From Catenaria anguillulae PL171 (taxonomy: Eukaryota; Blastocladiomycota; Blastocladiomycetes; Blastocladiales; Catenariaceae), in NCBI GenBank assembly GCA_002102555.1, contig MCFL01000029.1:1-64000 (forward strand): 64,000 nucleotides of DNA, in the 5' to 3' direction. Shown here piece after piece: positions 21,667 to 32,460 of the stretch. A model generated the notes under the pieces. The model was not told the DNA's origin. It did not search any database and saw only the letters and a list, made by a program, of their open reading frames with translations. The position numbers and the translations under genes were made by a program. Within the stretch, counting starts at the first letter, position 1. Each line of letters begins with the position of its first letter.

Positions 21667-23653
21667 TCACAAGTCTTGCGACTGCGCCAGTTGTCTCGTC
21701 ACCTTCAACTCGGCCAAGGCCTTGTCAAGTTGCTCCTTTTCCGCTAAGAGCACCGCGACACGGGTCCGCTGCTTTTGCCCCGTTGCCAACAGAAGATCGA
21801 TTTGCGAGTCTCGATCATCACACGCCTTGGTCAGACTTTCGACTTGCGTCTTGAGCCGTGAAATCTCCCGCTCTTGCGCCACGTGGCGACTCTCAAACGC
21901 GCTCGACAAGGATTCAAGCTCGTTGAGCTGGTCGAGGGCCGCTTGGTACTCGCGATCCAGCTGTGACGCGTCCGCGCAACGCTCGTCCAGTTCCTGCTCC
22001 AAGTCTTCCATTGCCCGTTCGAGTCGTGTATTCTTGTCCATGGCTTCCGCCAGCAGCTGCGCATTGTCGTTGGCGGAGGCAAGCAAATCATTTATTTGGA
22101 GCTCGAGTTTTGCTGTACGGAGCTTGCGTGCGCAAGCGAGTTGGATCATTTGTCTTCTGCGCTGACTTGAATCGATTTCCACCTCCTGCAGACGTGCCGA
22201 CAAATCGGCGAGATGACGTGCTTGAATCATTTTTTTGCGGTCCGCAGCCGAGAGCCGTCCGGCCAGGCGCCAGCACGTGGCTGCGAGTCGTGCGGCCCGA
22301 TAGTTTGCTCGACAGAGTTGCTCGGCAATGGTAGTCACGTCGTGACATCGGTCGCCGATATGTTGTTGCAGGTACTGATTTTTTTCGCCCATTTGAACGA
22401 TTTCCGCATCGGCTGCGGCCAGCTTGACTTGTAAATGACGCAGAGACGCAGAGAGCGCGACGGTTTCGACCACCAACTGTTGATTCTTTGCATTTGTAGC
22501 TTGCTTTTCGACCTCCAGAGAACGCACTTTGGCCAATAGCGTCTCGATTGTCCGTGTATCTTGACTCGCGTACTCTTCGTGTGACTGAATGACTTGCATC
22601 GCGTGCTTGACCAAGTCGACAATGTCACCCATGGCCCCGGCGGATGCGTGCTTTGAAATAGATGCTGAAATATGCGTCATAGACCATTCACTTGTTTCCA
22701 ATTCGCAACGAGCGACCGGCTCACTTGGTTCAATGTCGGCCAAACTGTGCATGGCGGCGCCAAATTGTTGCAGTTTGTCAATCTCTTGCTTTGCACTCTT
22801 CAATGCTGCCTGAAGCGTGATATTTGATGATTCCAACCGACAAAGTTTCTCTCGTTGCTCACAACCAATCCCGAGGAAGCGGGCCATTTCTGTAAATGGG
22901 GTGATAGATGGTTAGGGTCCACAAATGGCAGGCAGAGCGGTTTCCGCGGAATGGCATACCCGGTGTGCAAATCTTGTTCCACTCTACCAACAACCATTTC
23001 CTCGTATTGTCACATTTGTACCCAAACGCAAGAGCTCGGTAAAGAATCCACGGTGCCTGAATGAGTTTGGCTGGACATTGTAGTAGCTTGGCAAAGTGAG
23101 CGAAACTGTTTCCTTTCGGAGAGAGACGGTGGCAGAAAATGACGTACCCCACCACAAGAACGACCCTTGCACAACCAACTCGAGCAGAATGCCACAGTTT
23201 TGAACAGATTCGAGTCCGAATTCCCCGCCAATCTCGGTCAACACTCGAGGAACAATCAAGACCAATGGCAGGTAACGAATCGATTCTGAAAATGGATCAT
23301 ACAGCGAGGCGGATTAGATGTCTTATATTATTCAGTGCGCAAGCTGCCACAGAAAGGGACTCGGTACCGTTCACAAGGTTCCACGAATCAGCCCACAAAT
23401 GCATACAAACATATGTGCCACCCATCGGGACCAGAACGAATAACGTGATGATGAAAACGGCGGCAATGGCACCGAGGACAATCTGACGATGGGACTTGCA
23501 GGTTCCAGCGCCGAGCACCAGAAACAGAAGCGAATTGACGGACAAGACGACGGCCACGACACTGAGAATGGATAGACTTGAAATGATCATTGGCGAAAAC
23601 TGACTTGCACTGCTGAGTCCCACCAGCTGAGCAATGAAGTACGAAATCGACAT
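21667..23653 (-). CDS. Membrane protein with long C-terminal coiled coil
   Basis: Four exons (23653-23368, 23285-23148, 23070-22960, 22889-21667) join in phase to 585 residues; introns are 70-82 nt. The first 180 residues are membrane-associated. They contain strong hydrophobic segments (IISSLSILSVVAVVLSVNSL, IVLGAIAAVFIITLFVLVP) and one or two weaker ones (YLPLVLIVPRV, GILLELVVQGSFLWW), so two to four helices. From about residue 180 to the end the protein is almost continuous coiled coil, rich in Glu, Gln, Ala and Leu (LARVRSLEVEK-like heptads and ERAMEDLEQELDERCA). No catalytic domain is seen. A tether or organelle-shape role is possible but unproven. Without splicing, the membrane part and the coiled coil would look like separate genes; the consistent phases argue for one. 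Confidence 0.75.
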
Positions 23654-24668
23654 GTTGAAGTGAAAGGGTTGAATTTCGGGTAGTTTGGATGCTGGGATAA
23701 TTCAACAGAGACGAGTTGATGTGGTTGTGGCGGTTGATGTATGACGCGATGGTGTACAATGTGTGTTAAGTCGTATGATTGTCCAATGGAAAGAGGACTT
23801 GTTGGATCGATTTTGGCCGGTACTACGGATGAGTTGGACTTTGTTCGCAGCCGGTCCTTGGCCACGAATGTTCGCAGAAGTGCCACACAGGTCAGGTTTG
23901 ACAGCTGGTGGTCGGATCGGACGTTGATGACGCAATGATGCTCCAGTTTTGGGATGGTGTAGCTGTAATGCGGGCCTGGAAAGCGCTGATGGGTCGAGGC
24001 TTTCGGCCAATGTTGCAGGCGATAGATGTTGGGGGGTAGAGGGTCGGATATCGCTGAAATGAGATTGGATTGTGGCAGGATTGCCTTGCTTTGGAGCGGA
24101 GCAAGTGCTTGATGTTGCAGCGAGCTGCAGTAGCTTTGCGTTGCATATGTTTTTTGGGATGATTTTCGGTTGTGGGTTGAGTTCGGATCCTGAGGCGAAG
24201 GGTTGCTGGGCCTCATTTGCGGACTTGGTGTGGACATGCGAAACCGTAGCGAAGTCGTCACGTGCTGGATCACGTTCCTGCCGCCAGAAGTGATTCGACA
24301 TGTGTTCTGCGCACGGACAGTCTGAAGACTCGCAGTCCACCAACAGCAAGTTGCTGCACAGCACTGCCAAGTTGCGCATTGGCCGTGCCTTGGCCATCAA
24401 CTCTCTCGCGCGGATACATAGAACTGTTGGATGAAGATGTACTGTGCCTCGTTTGCTGACTTTTTTGTCACATTACATTAGAAATACGTATCATTTCTGT
24501 GCATGTTATTGAGTTGAGTTGAGTTGAGTTGAGTGAGTCACTCGCTGCCTAGTGCCCATCCATTTTCATTTTTCGTACATACTCTCTCTCGCCAGGAGTA
24601 TTAAGTCCAGACCGTCACGACGTTATGACACCAATGGAGTGAATGAATTGAATGATACATATGCCACA
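23654..24668. other. Divergent intergenic region between the coiled-coil gene and MLH1
   Basis: About 1 kb containing both promoters. Two overlapping minus-strand open frames of about 230 codons each (23587-24273, 23702-24400) occupy it in different frames. Neither shows a domain or consistent composition, so I treat them as chance. A GAGTT pentanucleotide repeat lies at about 24510-24535. Confidence 0.45.
24510..24535. repeat. Pentanucleotide microsatellite (gagtt)n
   Basis: About five tandem copies of ttgag/gagtt lie about 140 bp upstream of the MLH1 ATG. Confidence 0.8.
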
Positions 24669-26818
24669 ATGATTCCGCGCATTGCCCCGCTCGACCCGAC
24701 CGTCGTCAACCGCATTGCTGCCGGCGAGGTGATCCACCGCCCGTCGCACGCCCTCAAGGAGCTACTGGAAAACTGCCTCGACGCCGGCGCCTCGCTCATC
24801 ACCATCACGCTCAAGGACGGCGGCCTGTCGCTGCTCGAGATTGCAGACAATGGCCACGGCATCCACCCGCACGACCTGCCCATTGTATGCCTCCGCTTCA
24901 CCACCTCCAAGCTCCGGTCCTTTGACGACCTGCGCACCGTTGCCACGTTTGGGTTCCGCGGCGAGGCGCTTGCCTCGCTCTCGCATGTGGCCCGCGTAGC
25001 TATTGTATCCCGCACCGCCGAATCGGATTGCGCCTACTCGGCAGAGTACATTGATGGTAAGCCCCTCAACGATGCCATCACGCCCTGCGCACACCCGACT
25101 ATCGGCACGACCATCTCGATCCAAGACCTGTTTTATAACCTGCCCGCTCGCCGGCGTGCCATGCGCTCCTACAATGAAGAGCATGCCAATGTGGTCGACA
25201 CACTGGTTCGATATGCCGTGCACTACCCGTCGGTGGCCATGACACTGCGCAAGCACGGCGCAGGCGTACCCGATGTATCCACGAAGGGCGGATCGACCAC
25301 GGACCGCATCGACGTTATCAAGGCCGTGTACGGCCCCGCCATAGCCCGCTCACTCGTCCCACTGGCGGCCGACTTGGGTGCCGACATGGGCTCGCTCTCT
25401 GCGCTCGTCTCTTCTCCTGCCAACTCGTCGTTCAAGTCCATGACGCTTTTACTGTTCATCAACAACCGCCTCGTTGAATCCGCCGCCATCAAGCGCACCA
25501 TCAAGGCGCTCTATGCTCGCTACCTCCCAAAGGGCTCACACCCATGGGTGTACCTCTCGCTCACGTTGCCCGCACACACGGTCGATGTTAATGTACATCC
25601 CACGAAAAAGGAGGTGCATTTCTTGCACCACGATTACATTGTGGGCATGGTTGCCGAAAAGTTCGCGGCCGTCGTGGGTGAGGAGGAAACGAGCCGAGTG
25701 TTTGAGGTGCAAGTTCTGACGCAGCCAACGCCATCGAGCAGCTCGGTGGCAAAGCGCAAGGCAGTGGACCAGGATGAGCCACAAGACGAGGATTCGTCTG
25801 GCCCGCGCAAACGGTCAAACACCTCGGCGTCCAACGCAGCCAGCACTACTCGGCGCGAGTCTACACTCGTCCGTACCGACGCACGTGCAACGACCCTTGA
25901 CCAATACTTTCAACCCTCGCAATCATCTTCGCTTTCACTCTCCCGCCTTGGCGCCGCAGACACTGACGACGCGGGCGCCGACGATTTCACGCCCCTGCAC
26001 GGCGGCCCACGCAACCTCAACCTGACGTCGATCGCCGACTTGCACGCCGAACTTGCCTCGCTGACACACGTGCCGCCCGACCAATCGCCCCTCACGCACC
26101 ATACCTATGTCGGGCACGTCACAGGCGGCCTGGTCGCCATTCAGTCGGGCACGGATCTGTACTTGGCCGATATGCCAGTGTTGGCCGACGATCTCATGTA
26201 TCGGTTGGCGCTCGACGGGTTTGCCAATTATCCCGCCCTGCGCGTGGATCCGCCAATGAGCGTGGCAGAGTGTATTCAGGTGGCTGTGCAAGTCGAGGTC
26301 AAGCGCGGCGGGGTACCCAATCATGTGGATCCAGAAAAGATTGCTGAGGTACATTTGTTCCTTGCCCAAACTTGTGCGAATGTGTGATTCCTCACGTCGT
26401 TGGTTGTTTGCAACAGAGCATTGCCGCACAACTGCTCACGCGCGCCGACCTCCTGCTCGACTACTTTTCAGTCACACTGACCCCAGACGGGTTGCTCACC
26501 ACCCTCCCACGGCTGCTCCCCAAATACATACCCCCACTCGACCTGCTCCCTTCATTCCTACTCCGCCTCGGCACCGAGGTCAACTGGACCGAAGAAAAGC
26601 CGTGTCTGGCGGGCATTCTCGATGAGCTTGCACGGTTTTACGCGCCCAAGGGCATTGGCGAGGACGTCAGTGAGGTTGGGTGTGTGAGCGAGACGGTGGT
26701 CAAGAACGTGCTCATGCCGGCCATGCGCAACTTGCCCATGACAAGTGAGTGTTTGAGCGGGGCATTTGTACGGTGTGCCAATTTGAAGGAGATGTATCGC
26801 GTATTTGAGCGGTGTTGA
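24669..26818 (+). CDS. MLH1: DNA mismatch repair protein MLH1
   Basis: Two exons (24669-26348 and 26417-26818) join across a 68-nt intron (GTACAT...CAACAG) to give 693 residues. The GHL ATPase motifs are intact: ENCLDAGA (catalytic Glu and Asn), DNGHGI, TSKL, FGFRGEALASLSHVA and LFYNLPARR. The transducer domain has VDVNVHPTKKEVHF. A disordered linker follows. The C-terminal dimerisation domain runs to the conserved terminal VFERC, the hallmark of MLH1 that takes part in the PMS1/PMS2 endonuclease site. MLH1 forms MutL-alpha with a PMS partner and couples mismatch recognition to strand removal in the nucleus. The ATG at 24669 is the first in-frame ATG and gives the usual short N-terminus (MIPRIAPLD). 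Length and motif spacing are normal. Confidence 0.97.
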
Positions 26819-27899
26819 GCTGAATGTGGCCAGCCAGCGGTTCGGTGTTGATGATTCCCCATGATTACATATGTAAGTATGCATGTAAATAGCTTTCGGC
26901 AAGTACATTGTGCCAAAGACTTCAGCTGACACCAGACGCGGTGTCGCACGCTCAAAGGCGCCACGGACGGCCAGGGGGTTGTCAATGTGAGGCGGATGGA
27001 TCATGGTCCGACCAAGGTTTGAAATGGGCAAGGACCTGCAATAGCGGGGCCGAGATTGTCGCAAGGATCATGTGTCAGGTACTTTGACTGGCTAAGGTTT
27101 CTCGAAGTTGCTTCTCGAAGCACCTCTGACGAAGTGGAATTGGGTTGGCATGTTGCACGCGTCAGCCACGATCAGGTTTCATGCCACTCCAAATGCGATC
27201 ACGTATCGGCACCGTCTCTCTGGATTTGTGAGCACATGCACTGCGTTTCACAAGAGACAATCCTAGCAACAATTCGGACACAGCCGGCCCGAAGCGAAAA
27301 CTAATCGGAGTAGCCGCCCGACATTTTCACGTTTTTAGCTGCTGCAAACAAAATGATACAGCGCCAGGCGCAAGGATCGCGCCGTTGGATCGCGACCTGG
27401 CACATGTGACAAGGTAAAAAATCAGCGGACCCGCGGACACGGATGCAGTCCCTGCGTCTTTCTCATGTCGGGTGACTGTTTTTACCCTCACACGTGTGAT
27501 TGCCACACGAGTCCTTCCCCCGCAGCAGTTTGCCAAGGCAGGTCTGGTGATTTCATTCCCTTGTTCTCCCTCGTGCATGCGTGAAGACAACGTCCACGTT
27601 CGGCGGCCGACTCCGGCGCTGCCCGGTGTGTCTCGCATGTGCAACGTGATCACACGTCTACGCTGGCGGAAGGGCGCACGACATGCATGTGTGGCCCGTC
27701 CACGCTGGGATGCCGAGTCGTCACTGCCGCTGGTGGCCAAGGGTACAAGTACGAGGTGATCCCGCCGCCGCATTTGCCCAGCCTGCTGTGATCCTCATCC
27801 ACTATCTTTCAACTACCCAATCTCTCCTTGAGACCCTAGACCGCTTCCCGATCCACAACCCATTCCCACCAGTACCCCCCCCCAGATCATTCATCCACA
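26819..27899. other. Intergenic, promoter of the S1/P1 nuclease
   Basis: About 1.1 kb between two plus-strand genes. The last 120 bases before the ATG at 27900 are pyrimidine-rich with a C run (27873-27882), a common fungal promoter/5'-UTR pattern. Small open frames show no homology I recognise. Confidence 0.5.
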
Positions 27900-28772
27900 A
27901 TGACTCCCATTCTTGCCGTCCTTACACTTCTCCTTGTCGCGTCGACCGCCAACGCTTGGGGCCGGACTGCTCACCAAGCCGTTGCCACTCTGGCCTACTC
28001 CAACTTGACACCCGCCGCCAAGTCTGCCGTCGACTCGATCATCTCTGCCAGCTCCGACATTAGCTCGATCCAGCACGCCTCGACGTGGCCCGACGAGATC
28101 AAGGGCCAACGCCCGGAGACGGGTTCCCAGCACTACATCAACTACTCTGCCGACGAGCAGCCCATGCGCGGCAAGTGCGCCAACACGGCACAACTCCCCT
28201 CCACTTGCGACGACTCTGCCTGTGTTGTGACTGCCATTGCCCTCTACTCGCAAGCACTTGCCAACTCAAACAAGCAGCAGCCCACGGCCGAATCGGCCGA
28301 GTACTTGGCATTCCTCGTGCACTTTGTCGGTGATCTTGCCCAGCCGCTGCACGCGAGCGGATTCGAAAAGGGCGGCAATGGCGTCAATGTCAAGTTCCGT
28401 GGCAAGCGCGCCAACTTGCACGCAGCCTGGGACGGGTCGATCCCGGAGCAGACCATCAAGCAGCAGTATGGGGGCGATGCGCAAAGGTGGATCGGGTACT
28501 TGTCCAACCTCGTCAAGCCCGGAGACGCTAAGGCCGAGTGTGCTGCCAGTGGCGACCCCAAGTCGGTCGATGGAGTGACCAAATGCGCAGCATCATGGGC
28601 CGAGGACTCGACCGCGCTCGTGTGCTCGACCGTGTACCCGACCGGATTCCAGATTGGCCAAGAGATTTCCACCGACTACTACCAGGCCGTGTACAAGACT
28701 GTCGATGTGCAGGTGGCCAAGGCTGGCTTGCGGTTGGCAGCCTTGTTGAACAAGATTCTTGGTGGCAAGTAA
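27900..28772 (+). CDS. Secreted S1/P1-type zinc nuclease
   Basis: A single exon encodes 290 residues. The signal peptide (MTPILAVLTLLLVASTANA) is cleaved just before Trp, and that mature N-terminal Trp is itself a zinc ligand in this family. WGRTAHQ, ASTWPDEIK, HYINY, HFVGDLAQPLHA (the conserved H-x3-D-x5-H cluster), GNGVNVKF and NLHAAWD supply the remaining zinc-site residues. These enzymes cut single-stranded DNA and RNA to 5'-mononucleotides and often also have 3'-nucleotidase activity; they act outside the cell. Paired Cys residues suggest disulphides. Together with the two 5'-nucleotidases in this window it would provide a route from extracellular nucleic acid to nucleoside plus phosphate. 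Length is normal for the family. Confidence 0.95.
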   Translation: MTPILAVLTLLLVASTANAWGRTAHQAVATLAYSNLTPAAKSAVDSIISASSDISSIQHASTWPDEIKGQRPETGSQHYINYSADEQPMRGKCANTAQLPSTCDDSACVVTAIALYSQALANSNKQQPTAESAEYLAFLVHFVGDLAQPLHASGFEKGGNGVNVKFRGKRANLHAAWDGSIPEQTIKQQYGGDAQRWIGYLSNLVKPGDAKAECAASGDPKSVDGVTKCAASWAEDSTALVCSTVYPTGFQIGQEISTDYYQAVYKTVDVQVAKAGLRLAALLNKILGGK

Positions 28773-29086
28773 TCTGGAGTCGTGGATAGAACAAGTGGCG
28801 AGACTGGATCTCGCCAGCAATTGGGATCTCAACGAGGTCGGCTGGATTAGACTGTTAAGATACCGAATTGTAATTGAATACCCGTATTCTTGTACATATT
28901 TATCGCAAAAGCATCCTCATTTTTCATTTCCATTCAAGTGGCACTGTGCTGTCTGCAGTAAGGCCCAACGTCATGTTGAGCTAATCATGAGGCTAAAGAA
29001 GCTGGAGGCCATGAAAGGCAACAACTCGTCAAGATAAACATACTGGGGTCTCCCTACATATGTATGATGATACAACAAATTGAGAG

Positions 29087-31802
29087 CTAATACACCATAG
29101 GAAACTCCAAACCACACTTCCACAAGTATACTCCACCATCCCTCGACCCATCCACACTCACCTTGCAACTGAACAAACTTGGTCAGCGGCGCACACTTGG
29201 GACACCGACTCGCGGGTTCGTCAGTCAAGTCCAAATCATGAAACGGATAAATGCCGTGCACCGACGAGTAATCCTTGTTTTCCTCCAGCGCCAAAAACCC
29301 GCTAATCGACTTGACAGGTCGGCAACACGACCCGCATCGCGTCTCCATGCTGGGCTCGCCCAAATACAAGTGTGCCTTGAGATCCAGTTCCACCGATGTT
29401 GGCGTGAGCCTGACCGGCGCCAGAGGCAAAGGTAACGGCGCGCCGCTCGATGCCAAGTGCGTCACATGCGGGCCAGACAAGACCCACCCGCGATCCAAGC
29501 GCCGGGCCGCCTTGATGTTGTACAACTCCAAGTCGCGCAGCGTGCGCTTGCGTTCAGGTTCGCCATTGATAATGGTTTCCACAACCCATTGCAGTTGGCG
29601 CGCGTCGAGGTTTGTGCATCCAAACTGTGCGAATGCGAGCGACGGGAAGCGTGCGAGCATGTTGGCAATGTCGTGGGCAGTGAATGCGACACCGGCGTAG
29701 TCGGTGCGGATGATAAAGTGCTGGAGACGCGGGCACGTGGGCAGCAGCGGCGCAACAAGGTGCAGTTGAGTGGCTTCCACGAGATTGGTCGGCAGGGCTT
29801 GGGCAAGAATGCATTTGGTCGACAGGTGGAGCGACCGGAGGGCACGCAGCGTGACGTGTGCGAGAGTGAGCAGTGTGCGGTCGGCAAGCGATGACTTGCA
29901 GGTTGCTTGGTGAATGTATGCGAGTGGAAGGAACGAGGGGCCGTCGGGAGTCGCAAAGCGTGGTGGCAAAATAAACAGTTTGAATCCCCAAAGCTCGAGC
30001 CGGTCAATGCCGTGCAGCAGGCCCGGGTGGATGGCGACCGTTGGGATCTCGTGCGAGGGCACACGCACACAGCGCGGGCCTTCAATCTTGAGTTCGAGTG
30101 TGTGCAAGTGGCCCCGGGTGGATCGTGTGTTGCTGAGAAGCGAGCGGGACGTGCTGTGCGTCTCGAGGCCCGAAGTGATGTACTTGAGCAAGGCAGGCGA
30201 TGTCAGCAACGGGTTGGTGGCGGTGGCCGAGACGTAAGCGGTGAGGCGTAAATCTTGCAATGGTTTGGATGGGCGGCGGATGAGGCAATCGAGCGGGACG
30301 AGGATGGCGTCCATTTCGGAAAGTATAGAAGAGATGGCCAGCTCGACGAGGTTGGGGAGGGAGGCGGCAAACCGCTTGAATACGGGTGCACAATTGTGGG
30401 CCCGAAAGGCAAACCCAGCGCCGATGGTAAGCTTGGTCAGGGAATGAAAGACCGACTTGGTCGATAAGGGCGACACGAGGTCGGTAAAGCAGGCGAGCTG
30501 ATTCGAGCATACGATTGAGAGTTGGCTCGCTGGGAGAGTGGCATATTGCTCTGGTCCCCCCGCTTCGAGAATCAGCTCGGTCACCTTGCTGTGCACATTG
30601 AAGCATGGGCGGGCATTGAGCGCACGCATTGCCACATCGGCAAATACGGTCGCGTACTTGATGGTGCCGGCGACGGCGCCCCGCTTGGAAAAGTCAAACA
30701 CATGATCCTTGCCCAGCCGAATGCCAACCCGGGCCCACAGGTCTGGTGCCGAAAGAATCCATCCATTGGCACGCCATGGCCGCACATCGTGATCGCGCTC
30801 GTACAAGAGTTGACAGGACACATTGCGAATCGTCCACTGGCTCTGCTCCTCAAGCGATGGCGAAACGAGATCGCAGAACGGGACAAGTGCCATTGTCCTA
30901 CTCTTTTCGTCGCTGTCCGCGTCCGAAATCCAGTTGGACACATCGATACGCTTGCGATTCCAGTCAATGGTGCCCGTGACCAAATACAAGTCACGCCCCC
31001 AGCCTTGATCGTGCAACACACCCGTGGTGCGTGGGACATGCATGATCCGGTCCTTGACGAGGACAGCGGCAATTGGGACATCGTACGGGGTGACAAGTCG
31101 GCCACGCCGATGCTTGAGAATGTTGACCAGGTCGAGAATACCAAACAAGATTATGGGTGCGGATTGGGCAGTTGTCCCGGCTCCCGCTAGGTCAATGCAC
31201 ATGAGAGCGGGGCAAATGGTAGCGAGGCGGGTGAGCAACGGAATGGGGAAGCGTTCGAGGATGGACAGGTCGACAAAACGCTGTGCAAGCTGCATCGAAA
31301 TGATGTTGGAACCTGATCCGATGCGGCAAGTGTTGAGGGCAATATCAACGAGGAAAAAGGGGTTGCCCGAAATAAAGTTGTAGGACACGCAGAGCGAATG
31401 AACATGTTTAGCGAGATCGGGTCGGTTGGAAAGGGTTTGGAGCATGCGCGGCAGCTTGGCATAAGAAGGCACAAACAGTGTTGAGAAGAGGACGGGCTGT
31501 GCAATGGCTGCGACGGTCTTTGTCGTGCACGACAACATGGCAAGAGATGCACGGGACACCTTGTTGAGATGCCTGCAGACGACGGCCAGAATGTCGTCGG
31601 GTAGATCGAGCAGCTGCATCTTGGGCCTCTTGCGATGGCCAAGCAGTTGCATGATTTCTTCCTCTTGCGGGTCGAATTCGCGCTGGCCATGTCCATCAAC
31701 ATGATGATCTTGAGTTGCAGGGTTGGAGCCAGGGGCGGCGGTGCGAGACACTCGCTTGGGCTGCCTTTTAGGAACAAAGCGAACAGTGGGCAGGCGGGTC
31801 AT
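29087..31802 (-). CDS. F-box-like protein with leucine-rich body and C-terminal CxxC pairs (paralogue A)
   Basis: The main exon is 31802-29162. Splicing out 31 nt (29161-29131, GTGAGT...GGAG) restores a frame ending VYLWKCGLEFPMVY, which aligns with the end of paralogue B (VYYLWKEGSRYPMLVE); the total is 894 residues. A basic N-terminus (MTRLPTVRFVPKRQ) precedes an F-box-like segment (LLDLPDDILAVVCRHLNKVS). A long irregular leucine-rich body follows, of the kind that binds substrates in SCF ubiquitin ligases. The C-terminus has CGSC and CPKC pairs about 40 residues apart, perhaps one zinc site. Instead of a 31-nt intron, a one-base indel near 29130-29160 could explain the frame change. It is divergent from the 32.5-kb WWL gene. 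The F-box call is by motif; the substrate is unknown. Confidence 0.75.
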
Positions 31803-32460
31803 GGTGATGCAAGGGGAGTGCTACGGCTATAGCATGAAGAAGGCATTGCTCGGTGCATAGGGCTTTGGCTCAGTCGTCATTGCAATTGACACAGCAGGCA
31901 TGAGCGACACGAGAGACAATCATGTCTGCAATGTCGCGAGACGGCCAACGGATCGGAGACCCCTCGACATGCACATGCTGCTGCCAGAGTTTTTTCTGCT
32001 CCTTTCGGTCATGTCACTCGCTCGCCCTTCGCCCTCGTTCTTGCTTCCCAAGTTTCCAACGACCTATTCCGAAATCCACTCACTCTGCAAGAGTGGCCGC
32101 GACATTCGGTTTTCTTGGCGCAACTGCGTTCTAGTACCCGGCCAACATTTTGCAGACCCTGCCGAGCAAAGAGCGCAATTCGTCGACCTCCTCAAGTCGA
32201 TGCTCTTTACCAAAAGAACCAGGTTCAACCGCCTCTGCCCATGATCATCAAGCTGAAAAACACCTTGTGCGTGACAGATTGATGGTACATTCTGTCACGC
32301 AAATATCTTCACGTCATCGGCGCCGGCCTGAATTACAATTTATGCTAACCATACAAACCCGGAATCGAACGTCTGTCGATCGCTTGCATCGCCACGTGGG
32401 TAGCTGCAGGGGTACGAACACCAAGCTCAATGTCACACTGAGCAATGTAATAACCTCTAT
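31803..32460. other. Divergent intergenic region between F-box A and WWL gene A
   Basis: Shared promoter region of about 0.65 kb. A plus-strand open frame at 31900-32244 has a hydrophobic stretch (MLLPEFFLLLSVMSLARPSP) that could be a signal peptide of a small secreted protein. It has no homologue I recognise and may be chance (about 0.2 likely to be real). Confidence 0.4.

Noticed and set aside
23587-24400. Two overlapping minus-strand frames of about 230 codons between the coiled-coil gene and MLH1
   Set aside because: They overlap in different frames, have Ser/Pro/His-rich chance-like composition and no domain; the region is better read as a divergent promoter.
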